This document shows positions 1 through 12,470 of a stretch of 64,000 nucleotides of DNA, in pieces (position 1 is the stretch's first letter; the number at the start of each line of letters is the position of its first letter). The stretch spans positions 3,162,001 to 3,226,000 of the forward strand of contig NC_085881.1 in the NCBI RefSeq assembly GCF_035222275.1, given 5' to 3'. The notes beneath the pieces were generated by a model, which saw nothing but the letters and a program-made list of their open reading frames with translations, had not been told where the DNA came from and searched no databases. Source of the DNA: Podospora bellae-mahoneyi. Lineage: Eukaryota > Ascomycota > Sordariomycetes > Sordariales > Podosporaceae. The translations under genes were made by a program, and so were the position numbers.

Positions 1-3000
1 ACCCCCATCTGACAACGGCGTCGTCCGCTTTGAGCAAAACCGCCTGCCAGTCGGTGATTGCGACCCTGTGCCGGTACCTATTGCGAGCAAGGCCCGTATT
101 CCACATCAACAAGCGACCGTCCCGTATCTGAGACCGCATTGACGACGCTACCCGACCCGAGGACGCCAAAGGGAAGATGCAATATACATTTGATAGTCCC
201 TCGTCAGCCTCAAGCCCACGAAGCAGCCACTATATCGACAGCCATGTGAGACATCCTCCTCTCGCAATGCAACAAGCAATGGCAGCAAGCACACGATTCA
301 TTGCATTGAAGCTATTGCGCAGGAGTGGGGGTCCTTTCAACATGCGTTGGGTTTCCCCATCACCGAGCTAGTGACAGCATTTAATATATTCGGCCAGTCA
401 TTGTCTGGTTACTGGGTTCAGCAAACACTGACGACGTGCAGCACCAGTCGTGGTCTCTGCCTTCTTCAGGAATCTCGTGAGACCTTCCTGGTCTCGGTGG
501 GAGGGTACTTCATTACAGGACATCAGAAACGACTAAAATAGTCTGATAAGGAAACATGTTTTCTGCAGATGGTGTTGCCAACTTGTCATGTCATGTCATG
601 ATCAGAACAAGACCATTATGCTGCATGATGCTGATCACGACCAGCTTGCTCAGGCACGCCCAGCGCCCAAGACGAATCAGCCACCGCCGAAAGCCTTCTG
701 TGCAGGCTTCTAGAGACCTTCCACACTAGGCCTCAGAGATGCTAGGGGCGGAGGCTCCCTTATCAGCACACTTGCTGTCGGCCATGCCCGAATAATCCCG
801 CCGAGCAGTTCATATCAACAGGCGGGCAGCAATATCTCGGATGGTGGGCCTTGAAAACCACACCGAGGCTTTGAGGTTTAATATTAAACGACATAAGGCG
901 AAACATGATCGTCAAGGTAAGGGTTCGTGGGTTCTGAGCCGAGAAACGGAGTTCATCAGAGCCGCCCTCAGGCCCTGTCGCCCAGGGTTCAATAACGGAG
1001 ACCAGACCATGGCGAAACTGACGCCAGAAGCCACAATGCACGACATCGTCTCGATGACGAGATTCGCTTGTGACTTCTTGATGGAGCTGTTTGCAGTATG
1101 AGCTCGAGGTATTTTTCGCCCGTCGAGGACACGGTCTCATGGACCCTTCGCGCAGTTTTCCCCTTCGCAGTTGGTGCTTTTGCCACATACAAGTTCTCAC
1201 TCATCATGGAAGACGACATATACGTACGTTGCCTTGATTCGCTGCGCCAAGCACCGCCACGGCTCGCCGCTGACGAAGGAAAGACACGCATCTTACAGGC
1301 CCAAGATGAGCAACACTGGATCTTTCCAGACCAGGACAACACTTCCGTCGACACCACAATAGAGAAATAAGCAATGTCGGCAAGTCAGAGGCCACGGCAC
1401 GGTCTTGACAGCGCTTCCGTTCTCGCCAAGGAAAGGGTTCGGGAGGGGTTGTCAGGGGATCAGCTTTTAAACGACCACACTCGAGATGGACTTCATACAA
1501 ACTCGTTTGTGGTGTATCGAGCAAGTGGTTCATGCGCTAGCTTAGGGACTAGGTCAGTCGTTACACCCTGTACCCTGACCTCTCTAACTATCCCCTCTTT
1601 TTGTTGTCAACCCAACTCGGATATATGGCATGTGAGCTCGCTACACCTTGAACTTGGCACTATTCCTATCCGTGTGGTCATCGTCAATAACTCGTCGACA
1701 TGCAGCGATATCACCAGAGCCAGGTCATTACGCTCCGTTGAAGCGGTCCAGACCAGCGCCACAGCAAGGGCCTGAAGTAAACCTCAAACCCCTCATCATC
1801 ACAGCGCACACGGCGATATTTGGTGGGGGTCACGTTCGAGTGGTCGCCGACTTCCACTGCATGCAAGAGCCACCAGAAAACAAGTCGTTGACTAACAACA
1901 AGACACCCCAACCTGCGGATGCAGCCGGACGAAAACGGCGTCCTTCTCAACGTTCCCTCGAGGCTCGCGAGGCTCTTGTCGGACACTAAAAGACGGTAGC
2001 GTCTTGTCCACCGCCAGACCAAGCAACGACAAGTCACGCGCTGGCAAAGCAGCCAAGCAGCAAGAGACGGCGATACAGCCACCTGCATTTGGCTACCAGC
2101 GCTAGAAGCCAGAAAGAAACATGCATCGAAGCTTCTATCTCGTCACAACTTGCGCCCCACAATTCCCTTTTCCCCCCATCCTTCCTCGTTGCGAAAATGC
2201 CATTGCGTTTGTGGACGAAACGGCGCTTCTGAACCTGCAATTTGGGTAGAAACGTCTTGGCTATCGGCGCGCTGGACGGCTACACACTTTAGTACCTTAC
2301 GCTATACTTGCCTGTTTCTCGTTGCTCGTCTTCACATGCTGATCACCAGATTCCGTTCTCTGGTCCTGTTCGTGATTGTCGATCCCAAGCACCAGCAAGG
2401 CGGAAGCGATTAATAGCATCGTGGCATCTCCCGCCGGGCTGGCAGATCGACACTGCGAGGTGTCTCTCAGCTGAGGTGCAAGCAGTGGGTGATAGGCTGA
2501 AGCCTTGTGTGAGAGGTGTCGCGAAACTTGATTAACTTCAAGAGAGGGTTCACCAATCATTATTCACCAAATGCAGGCTCTTTGTGAGATGTCGAGGGCA
2601 GACGGGATTGCCCGCCATTATTGGAGTTCCCCTCACTTGTCTGGCCTTGCGAGCTACACCGCTTCAGGGCAATGACCGAGGCCCTTGCTGCACGACTGAT
2701 TGGTCTGTCGGGTTGGGAGCAACTGGGCGGCGGTGGGGGGTTTTGAGTGCAGCGAGAGGGTGAGAGACGGGAGTCGGGGATCCGGATCTCAGAGTTGTGG
2801 TGAACCAAGAGATGTGGCTGAGAAAACGGCCCTTTTCTTCCCACGGTCGGCTTGCGGCCCTGGCGGCTTGGCCCTGGTGGACCGGCACTCTTGGGGCACA
2901 CGTCTTTACGTAGCCTCGGCAGTCTGGCGTCACTCAGCTGCGGTTGTTTGCTGACAAGCACAAAGCTGAAGACCGTCAAAGCCTCCAAGGCGCCGCTTTG

Positions 3001-6000
3001 CCGCCTTACTTTTGATATTATATACTCTGATATAGGCAGAATGTTCGACGTTGTTCGGAGATTTGCGCTGGGCAGGAAAACTGAGGGAAACAGTACCGAC
3101 GAGACGGACCTACTCGGCGTCACGCTTTCCATAAATTTGTCAGCCTGTCTGTCAGCTCGGGGACCCTTTCCACATATTAACTGGCAGGTTCGTTGAAGTC
3201 ATCGAAGAGAAAGGTCCTACCCTGCTGGGGGAATCCTTCCTGAGATACGCCAACATCTGGTTCAGCAGCTGTCAGTTTGACGCAGGGCATCGCGATCTCT
3301 CTCTTATTCATCAACAGCAAATTATCTTTAAGCTTTTTGTTTCTTTTCTCTTGCAGCACACTCCGACCGTTTGAAAAAGCACACCCACTGTTCTGCGCTG
3401 CGGATGGAACGTTGCAATCTTTTGCGCTATTCCCTGATGGGTTAAGCGTCGATTGTTTGGTTAAGCGGAGCTGGGGCTAGGGCTGGTTTTCTTTTCCCCC
3501 GCGGCTTGGCCTTGTTTTGTCTAAACCCTTTCCGTCACCGAGACACGATTTTGGTTTCTCTCTCCACCAGAGAGAAAAAGGTATCGAGATGTACCTCGGG
3601 CATGTCACTCTGTTTCCTTTGGTTGTTGGCTAGTGAGTGGTGTTGGTCAGTTTTTACAAAGGCGAGACGCCGTTGGGAAAGCTAAATTGGCGCCGGGCTA
3701 CGATGATGGAATGACGAGATGGGGAGGCTGATTTGGCTATCTGATTGAAAGTGCCATCTTTTTTGTTGTCCATGACTCGAGGAAAGCCCAATCTGTTCCT
3801 AACGTCAGAGGAGGGTAACGGGAAAGCCACAACGGGCGCCCCCCCATTGCATAGTTCACGCGCGTTTGTCGCCACAGGCACCACCTAGACAGAACCAGCG
3901 TTCATCCCGTCCCTGCGTTGCGTGCGCTGCTGTTGGTGTCATATCCATACATAGAACAAAGCCGGGACGACTCTGTACACTCCTATAATTCGTCCAAGCC
4001 CCTGGGGTTATCGCCGATGATCGTTTGCCACGATGAGGAATATCTCCGTTTTTCTCTCTTGGTTGGGTGGTGTGTGTAATAGGTACCTACCCTCCGAATG
4101 TGCGAGTCTTCTCCTATCATTGCCCCCCCCCTTCATCATTCTTGAGAAGAGGTGAGGGGAGAGTAGCATCTCGAAGGGAAAAAAAGCGGATATACGCGGG
4201 GCAAAAAAGTTCGGAGAGGGCAGTGATGTTCAAAAGTACCCGGGGGGGCGGAACGATTTGCGCGTTTGTCTCTGATGAGGAGGGTTGGGGATTTGGGGCG
4301 GCGACTAGGGACAATGGGGCCCAGTGAGAATGTCTCTCCTTACTTTGTTTGGCCTTCTGTTACCTAGTTGTTCGGATCGAATCTAATCCGATTTGGGGTA
4401 CATGTCTAGAGACACATTGAGGTCGGAGACTGGACCGAATCGAGGGGTAGGGTAGATGCGGTCGGAGACGGAGGGAGGAATGGTTGGAGAGAGGTTTGTA
4501 GGGGTTGTGAGGGGAGGCATCACGAGATGTAAGTTGCGATGGGGACGTAGGACCCTGGTGTTGACGAGTGCTTGGACGTTGAGGTCATCATCATTAGTCA
4601 AAAGTTTCTTCAGGGGACAGCAGGTCAGTGCTATCCTTCTGCCCTCGGATGTCTACCGCCTTCCGGTGACCGCGCGATCGGAACTTTGTTCTCTGGCTAC
4701 CAACGGACGGGATGGGGTACTGGCGAGCCCATTCCCTTCTGTTTGGGGCCGCCGGTAGCTAAGTAAGGTCGGTATGCAGTCACGTTTTCTTTTTTCTGAA
4801 AATAGCATCACTAGCCCTACAGAGGTTGGGACATCGTGTGCGTGTCCTACACGAGCCGTTATGATGCCGGCACGAGGCGGTATTTCGTGTTTGTTTGATG
4901 GATGGTAATGAGGCAGGCGTGGTGAGGCAGGGTCAGTTAATATCAGCCCGTGTGATTCTCTTTTGCTTGTTCTGTCGGGGGGGAGGGGGGGTTTTCTTAT
5001 CCTATCACTCTTCTTCTTCTTCTTTTTCTTCTTCTGCTTCTACGCAATGTTCTACTGCCTTCCTTTCTTGATCTCGACACACAATTGGGCCCAACCACCA
5101 GGACAGAGAGTGGGGGGAGGGGGGCATATGTTGAGATGGGGTGGTGTTGGGAACGTAACTACCTTGCCAGTCTGCCGTGACGGAATCCGACAGGACGAAT
5201 GCACAAGAGGGAAAAATAAATGAAGTGAGAAGAATCAAGAGGTGGAATGGGTGAGCGGGAAGTGGAGGAGAGGAGGCACTGCCCAGCGGTTTATATTACT
5301 CGTGCATGAGGAGTCTTGGAGGGATGACACTCTGCCTTGGAAGGCCTGGGTGACATTGCCTCTCTCACTGCGCGCACGGCGGCTGTCATGGGCTTGGGCT
5401 TGGGGGGTGATGTTGTCGATGACTTTCCTTGAAGAGGATGGTTAACCTTGGGTTTGGCACTATACAGTACATGGCCATGTGTTGGTCTGCTGAGTTCCGA
5501 GCACTTCCGATCGAAGGGATGCGAAGGGATCATAATCACAGCAACAAGTGTGCTGTGATTGTACAATGGTGGTGGGAAACTCATTTATTCCAGCTTATGT
5601 CTGCTATTCCTTCCCTGGTTTTTTCTTCTGCTTTGTTGGGCAATATATCTCTTTCCTGCGTCGCTGTGTTGCTTTCCGACTGGACAAGACATGTCACGGA
5701 CGGGACTTGTCACACGTGGGACTTTCATATTAAAGAGCAAAAGGAGCTGCTGGTTTGGGATAGCTTTCTCATGTCTTGGCTGCTGTCTTTACCTGGTTTC
5801 CTTCTTGATGTTGGCAAGAGTCTGTTCCCAAAGAGAAAGGTGGCATTGTGTTTGATGCTTCTTTTCTGTTGTTCTGTTGCTTTTCGGGGAGGAAGAGTGT
5901 TGCTTCTATCACGCACCGCGCATGCAGCGGAAGCATAGAGGATGGTTCTAATAATATGTTCATGTATCGGCTCGGTATTGCTTGTGGATCAAGGACCCTT

Positions 6001-8378
6001 GATGGCATCATGACGAAGAGATCATGCTGCGATTGGCGAGTGCCCAGAAGAAATGCCCAGAAGAACAATCCGGGTACTTGGGACTGTGGATTATCACAAG
6101 GAAACCGTTTTGATGACGTTTCCTGACGCATGTATGGAGCTTGTTACATTCATCTTGATGGCTCAGCGTGACAGGCGGTCACGAGCGTTTTTGTAGATAA
6201 CGTAGATTAAAGAAGACTTGTTGAGTAAGATGCTAGGAGCAAGATGTGATAAGCCCATTTCGTGGGTCGATTTGCTCATCGGAGCGGTCGTGCTCTAACC
6301 ATCAGTCTGGAAGTATAGGGGCTGTCAGGGGCTTCAGGGGGGGTTGATGACCTGACGGGCTTGATGTCAACAGAGATGGGTTTATCAACATGTAGGGTAG
6401 ATAAACAAAGCTAGCACTTTCTTTGCTTCGGTTCCAAATGGACTAGTGCTACTCTAGCGTTCAAATGGTATATTAAATAGCTGGAGGGTCTCTTACAAAA
6501 GAGGTCTCTTTGACACTTTTTTTAGTCAATTTTGCGGTACCTCGTGTTGTGGTCTCTTGTCGGTCTAACAGTGAAACGGTACCATGATAGGCTTTGGCCC
6601 ACACTCATTCGTTAGCATCTCGCAAGAATGAGATACTGCCATTGCATTCTCGATGATGGTATGAATCCCAGCTTGGAGATCTGTCGGTGATAGGAAATGG
6701 CTACCGAGGAATGCTGGCCACTCACATGGTACAGCATGAGGTATTTGTAAAGTTTGTTTGCCTTCACGCTTTCATAGGTATTCACTGGTGCTTAACAATG
6801 GTACGTGTACAGCAAGGAAGTATTACTGCTCACTAGAGATTCGCCAGTTTTGACAAAGTCAGTCCGAGTACGAGAAGGCAAAACTGACAGGTCAAAGACC
6901 AAAACTGTTGAACCACGAATTGCAGTTATTTACTGGTTGTACTCGAACGGCTTTTCACTGCAGGTACCACAACATGGAGGCTGTGATAAACCGACGTCAA
7001 AAGCCTCTTTGACTTTTGACTGGAGCGCGCTCTGTGTCTCAACAAGGCATTAGATGTCTAAGCATGGAAAGCAGTATCTTTCAGCCACCAAATGTGAGCT
7101 GTCCTTGGCCACAAAATGCCCTGTTTTCCCATCCCCACACATGATTCCCATGATATTTATGCACGACAGTCTCAAGCCACTGTAGTACAAATACCGAGGT
7201 ATGGCAAGATATCCTGCACGGTTTTCTCCGAGTTGAACTTTGTGCGACTCTCGGTCTGACTTCTTGATCCATGAAGCCTGATATTGAAGACGATCAACAA
7301 GTCCCTAGTTGTATCTCTTCAAGTATCAAAGCCCCCCTAACACAGTGATGCTCGCCTACCGCCCACGCGGCTTGGAGCATCAGGGTTTAAGAATGTTGCA
7401 CAACATCAGAGTCAGCTCACGCCTCACTTCTCACACTTCACACATAACTTTCGGTGTTTTCAAGCCGAGCTGAGATATACCTAGGTAGTCAAGTGATCAG
7501 CATGAGAGTTGAGTTTTGAAGAACCGTCAAGGATCTCAGATCCGGAGGCAAAGGTGGCGTAAGGGTCTGAATCATGATTGTGTCTAATGATAGATACATG
7601 TCTCTGTTGTCTTGGTCTCGTCAATATTCGGGTACATCCGGGATTATGATGCCCAGAGTCAAAGTTCTGATGTTGGACAACATCGATGGTGTTATACTTC
7701 GGGGGTCTTCATGTGAAGTGGTTCTTGACCCGCTGAGACAACACCACACCAGATAGATGACCTCAAGGCTGTCTCGGCTCTTTAGTTCCGAACATCTTGT
7801 GCATCATCAATACTCTGGGGCGATATTGATGTGGAGATGAATGCGAGCCTTCTTGTTTGGCAACAATGGTGGGCATGTGACTGGTGTGCGCGTCTGGCTG
7901 GACAAAGTCAGTTCTTCTCTCCATGAGCTTCAATCAAAAGAAGTAACCCACAGGCTTTATGCGGGCAAAGAGCCTGTAGACAATGAAGTCTTGGTCTATG
8001 AGATACTTGGTACGGTAATGCCTGGCTTTTGGGTTGAGGGTTTTTGAACCTTTAAGACAAGGCTTTCCGGAGTGAATTTTCTTTGCCGCGTTGAGAATGG
8101 ACCAAGAAGTTGTCATGATGGGAGCCAATAATTTTATACAGGTATGGATAGGGAAAAACTGCCCTCATAACTGATGTTTAGCGATGATCTACACACATAT
8201 ACAGAACTGATATTCAAGGGGTATGGTCAGAGGCCAACCCTAACCCAGCTATCTGGACCATCAACTTACAACCAAGGCAGTGAAGCCGGAGTACGGATTG
8301 CTGGATTCTGTACATCCTTTCCCCTTGTTTCCATTCCTCTTTCAATTCAATTGACTCATATCTAATCTAACCATAACA
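1..8378. other. Gene-poor region, no supported coding gene
   Basis: No open frame here resembles a known family. The longest frames (190 codons at 2560-3132 on the minus strand, 169 codons at 5429-5938 on the plus strand) are rich in Ser/Pro/Arg or Trp/Cys and look like chance frames. The stretch has pyrimidine-rich tracts on the plus strand: a TTC/TTTTTC run near 5005-5042, a C-run near 4124-4131, and a polypyrimidine-AG that looks like a 3' splice site at about 3335-3357. Direct TCATG repeats lie at about 586-602. It could be regulatory DNA of a gene to the left, or an unannotated noncoding transcript; the sequence alone does not decide. Confidence 0.5.
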
Positions 8379-9344
8379 ATGCCAGCAAGAGCAAACCTTC
8401 GCATCCCGTTCGCACCTTGCCGCACTCTCTTTCACCAACCAAGAGTGACGTCATACCTCTCATCTCACCCCCTATCCCCTATCGCCGACAAGCCTCACCA
8501 CCAACGACTTCACAATCGCCTTTCACTTCGACTTCATATACACTCCTCCTCCTTCCACACATATTCAACTCTAGCATCCCCTCTCACCATGCCAAAACGC
8601 AAAACCACCACCACCACCACCACTACCAAACCAACCACCACTCGCCAGTCCAAACGAACCAAAACAACCACCCCCTCATCACCTCCATCATCTCACCCCG
8701 CCATGTCCCCCCTCCCAAAAGCCTCCTCCCTCTTCACCCCCCTCCCCCCCTCAAAAACCAACCGCCTCCTCGAACCCGGCCCCATCCTCCTCGTCTCAAC
8801 CGGCAACCCCCAAACCCAAACCCACAACCTAATGACCCTAGGCTTCCACACCATGATCTCCCACTCCTCCCCCACCCTCATAGGCCTAACCCTCGGCCCC
8901 TGGGACCATTCCTACTCCCTCCTCTCCTCGTCAAAAGAATGCGTCCTCTCCATCCCAAACCTCACCCTCGCCAAAACCGTCGTCGACATCGGCAACATCT
9001 CCTCTTCCGACCTCCCCCCCTCCGAAACAAAATGGGACCGTTTCAAACTAGACCCCATCCAAGGAGAAAAGGTTTCCTGCGCGCTCGTCGGAGGTGACGG
9101 CATAATCGGGAATCTAGAGTGCAAAGTGGAGGACGAGTCGCTAGTGAAGAAATACAACTTTTGGGTTTTGAGGGTTGTCAAAGGGTGGGTGAATGAGCAG
9201 AACTTTAGGCTGGATGGGACAGCGGTCGAGACGGACAAGGGGAAGATGATGCATCATAGGGGCGATGGGAGTTTTTTTGTTGGTGGGGAGGAGGTGCTGG
9301 ATTTGAGGGGACGGATGACAAAGTGGAGGATGTTGCAGGATTAA
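8379..9344 (+). CDS. Flavin reductase-like (FMN-binding split barrel) protein
   Basis: A single-exon frame of 321 codons. The half from about residue 125 onward has the features of the flavin-reductase-like split-barrel family: a G-P-I-L-L-V-S-T start of the barrel, then N-L-M-T-L-G-F-H, a G-P-W-D-H-S segment, and a later V-S-C-A-L-V-G-G-D-G-I-I-G-N-L-E strand. Members bind FMN and may act as flavin reductases or oxidoreductases; the substrate here is unknown. The start is uncertain. ATG 8379 gives a 70-residue Arg/Ser/His-rich leader almost free of acidic residues, which could target mitochondria. ATG 8589 (Met71) also has A at -3, and the DNA between the two ATGs resembles a CT-rich 5' UTR. 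Residues 71-105 are Thr/Lys-rich, encoded by ACC repeats. The coding strand flips from very C-rich to very G-rich near 9070. It converges on the RhoGAP gene. Confidence 0.8.
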   Translation: MPARANLRIPFAPCRTLFHQPRVTSYLSSHPLSPIADKPHHQRLHNRLSLRLHIHSSSFHTYSTLASPLTMPKRKTTTTTTTTKPTTTRQSKRTKTTTPSSPPSSHPAMSPLPKASSLFTPLPPSKTNRLLEPGPILLVSTGNPQTQTHNLMTLGFHTMISHSSPTLIGLTLGPWDHSYSLLSSSKECVLSIPNLTLAKTVVDIGNISSSDLPPSETKWDRFKLDPIQGEKVSCALVGGDGIIGNLECKVEDESLVKKYNFWVLRVVKGWVNEQNFRLDGTAVETDKGKMMHHRGDGSFFVGGEEVLDLRGRMTKWRMLQD

Positions 9345-9719
9345 GGGGGTGCGAGGGAAAAAGATTATGAGGTTTAGGTGATTGGGGATACAAGTCATGG
9401 ATGGTATGGTGAATCAACAATGGTGATGATGAAAATAAAAACCCACATAAAAAAAAAAGGTCATTTGGAATCGTCTCTTTTTAGCAGCCAAACCCCCCAA
9501 TAATGATATCAAACAACAAAACATTTCCGTCGCCGTCATAAGCCATTCCAAACATACCGTAGCCAGCTAGCCTCCAGCACCTGCTCTAAAACCTCCAGAA
9601 AAGCACAATCCAGTCAACACAAAAGAAAAAGACGGCAACACCACCCGCAAACCAAAATCTAGCAATAAAAACTAGAGTACACAAATGTGGTTATTATTGC
9701 ACGCTGAGCTGGAACATTG
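9345..9719. other. Convergent intergenic spacer
   Basis: These 375 bases lie between two stop codons of converging genes. They are A-rich on the plus strand (an A-run near 9448-9458 and an AAAA-rich stretch at 9620-9675), consistent with 3' UTRs and polyadenylation regions of both genes. No gene is seen. Confidence 0.6.
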
Positions 9720-12470
9720 CTAATAATCCATTGGCGCATCCACCAACGCAACGCCCCTCTGCGCCCCATTACTTCCACTGCTCTCTCTCTTGTTAATATT
9801 CTCATTGTTGCTCGGAGGTGGCGTCTCGGTCCTGTTCGAAGCAGGCGTTACCCTCCTCCCCGAGGAGAACCGGGCACCGCTTCTCCCGAGGCTGTTCCTC
9901 TTCTCCAACACGGCCTCGCTATCCTGCTGCGCTACCTGCTGCACCTGAGGCACAATTGGGAGGGCACCCCCTAAAAAGTTACCATCAGCGGGGTGGCTAA
10001 GCCCCATGCTCGCATCGTCCGGCACCTCGAGGCTTGTCCTCTTGGGGAGCACAGGGCCCATGCTCTGCCGTTTCCTGTGAGCCTGTGTTGGGCTGGAAAG
10101 ACCAGTCGAGATCGGGAAACGAGTCTCTGGTCTGCCCACCGACCTATCACGGGCATGACCACGTGGGCCAGGAGCCGGAGAGGTAGCACGAGATCTGCTG
10201 CCCTGTGCCTTTTCAAGGAGCACACGGTTGCGCTCCTCCATGTGGGCTTTGCGGTTGCTTTCGTCGGTGGAGATGGCTCGTGGGCGGCCACCTGGGTTGG
10301 CGCGGAGGGATCCAGACGCGTTATTGGTAGAGAGACGCTTGAGTTCGTTGAAGATGGCGTCCTTATGGGCGAACAAGTCACGGACCAAGCGGTAGGCATG
10401 CTTCTCCTCCATGGTGAGCGAGGTTTCGGTGCGAGGGCGAAGCACGCAAGGGGCCAAGGAAGTAGCGAGCTTGACGATGTACTCCTCATCGGCAGAGGTC
10501 AGGTCGATCAGGCGGGTGAAGTGGTTCATGCAGGCATCCAGTGTGGCAATATTAGTGAGCCTCAATTGAGACAGTGTCTGCTGGAGGATGGGCACGCGGG
10601 CGGCATCGCTGTCGTTGCCGGTGGGGGTAGTATAGATGGTTCTAATAATTTCATATACGTGCGAAGAAACCAAGGAATCTGAAAAAATGTCAGTAAAGCC
10701 CAGAAGGCAAATCGCAAACGATAAGAGGACATACCTGGAAGCTCAAGAAGGTATAATTTCAACAGGCTGGCAACAGTCGGGATGTCAAAATCGGCAAAGG
10801 TTTCCAACGCAGGCGGCTTGCCATTGTTTACCAAAGCTCTCAACTTGTGCGTTTGAGACAAGGGAACCTCGTGGAGCCACACCCCTCTCCGGGCCTCATC
10901 GCCCTCGAGGTCTGGATAGTGATGATCCAAGTAGGTAAGCAGCGTTGTAACGATAATAGGCACACGCTTTCTGTCAGCCCTGGCTCGGGCCTCGAGATCC
11001 ACACCAAAGGTCTGGTCATCCACCTTGTTGTAGTAGTTCTCGTACGTTACAACCTTGGGAGCAAAGCTACCGGTGCGGTAGTTCTCCAAGAGATAGCGCA
11101 AGTCGCCAAGCGGCTGCACTGTTTCCTGGAACAGCATCATGTTATCCACGGTGGCCTGGAGGCTAGGAATAACGTTGCTGATAGTGCCTGAGAAGTCCAA
11201 CACAACTGTCTTGATGGCCTTGAGCCTATCCAGCTCGCAGCGCTCAAGAAACTTGAGATGTAGGAAGATGGCCTCCTCCAGCTCGCACCTCATTTCATCC
11301 AGCTTCAGAACGCTGGCCTTGTACTTTTCGTCCGCCTCCCGGGCCTCCCGGCGCATACGCTCAGCTGGCGTCTCGTTCGGCCTGGAAGTGTTGAGCACAT
11401 CCCACTTGGCGAGATATTCAGTAACAGTGCCAACCACAGGCGAGTCAGAACCATCAGACCCAGAGGTGGGCATGGAGAAGGCTCTTGAAATCGACTTCTT
11501 TTCTGGCACACCAGACATCTCGAAAGCCTTGGGCCGCCATTGGTAGTGCATCTTTGAGCTATTGGCGAACGTGTTGCCAACATTACCAACCAGTCTCAGG
11601 AAGCCGTGCGTTACCAAATCCTGGCCGATTCTCTCGGCATAGCTCACGCTTGAGCTTCCCATGTGCCGTTGAAGATACTCGACAATATCGGTTCCCGCAG
11701 ACGTGTTTTGATATGTGCCGAGAATGGGGACCTTGGTCTCGCCCATCTTGATCGTATTCAGCATGTGCTCGAGGATCTTCTTGACTTGGTCGGGGGTATA
11801 AGTCTCGTCGCCGATCTCGTAGGGCTCCTCCTCCTCAGCAATCTCGGGTTCGACCTTGATTTCAGGGATATCTTGGCCAGTTTTGGGGCTCGTTTCGGGG
11901 TCTTGGAACGCCAGCTTATTCTCCTCCTCCAAGTCTTCGAGTAGTCGGCACTTGTTGAAATAGGTGCTTCGGAGCTTTTTGCAAAGGTCGGCCTGCTTGT
12001 CGTGCGCCTTGATTCGAGACTGCAGCTCATCTTGCGAATCTTGTATCCGGGATTCGTGGGCCTCGCACCAGCGGCCAAAAGGGTTCACAACCAGGTCGCG
12101 AATATTCTGTGCAATCTTCTTGTGATTCTTGGCCGCTTCCTCCATCTCGGTCCGCACACCTTCATAGGCCTTTCGCACGCTGGCGCCATCGTCGCGGTTG
12201 AACCCTCCCTGGACCTTGTCGACGGTTGGGGCGATGTCGGATAGCTTGGTTCCGTAGATCTCTTCGGCCTCGGCGCGCATTCGAGCAATGGTTAGAAGCT
12301 GGCGGTTCTCGACGACACCTTGTTGGAGCTTGCCGAACAGGACACCCAGTCCTTGAATTCTGTCAGCGCGGCCCGTTCACCACCTCACACTGAACATGCC
12401 AAAAAATCCACGCAAGAAACTCACCTGCGGCGTAGTCATTCGACCAGAACGAGTCTGCGAAACCGGGCAT
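9720..12470 (-). CDS. F-BAR/DEP/RhoGAP protein, Rgd2-like
   Basis: Three exons: 12470-12425, 12351-10735 and 10678-9720, giving 873 residues. The first intron (12352-12424) uses GTGAGT and an AAG acceptor that keeps the frame; the second (10679-10734) uses GTATGT. The protein begins with an FCH/F-BAR region (F-W-S-N-D-Y near the N-terminus, then coiled-coil helices to about residue 160). A DEP domain lies at about 224-290, further F-BAR helix at about 340-440, a RhoGAP domain at about 465-680, and a basic Ser/Pro/Arg-rich tail. An F-BAR split by a DEP and followed by RhoGAP is the architecture of yeast Rgd2, which acts on Cdc42/Rho5-type GTPases at membranes. The usual G-[IV]-[FY]-R-x-S-G arginine-finger segment reads G-V-W-L-H-E-V-P at about residue 505, so catalysis cannot be assumed. 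Confidence 0.88.

Noticed and set aside
763-1200. 145-codon minus-strand frame in the gene-poor left end
   Set aside because: Composition is rich in Arg, Cys, Ser and Trp with no family resemblance, and it overlaps other frames equally long; probably chance.
2560-3132. 190-codon minus-strand frame, Ser/Pro/Arg-rich
   Set aside because: Low-complexity output of G-rich plus-strand DNA; no conserved residues seen.
5429-5938. 169-codon plus-strand frame with hydrophobic stretches
   Set aside because: Trp/Cys/Leu-rich output of T-rich DNA; no signal peptide, motif or splice context that makes a gene model.
8589-8650. ACC repeat at the flavin reductase-like N-terminus as a separate microsatellite feature
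   Set aside because: It is short and imperfect and is described with the gene.
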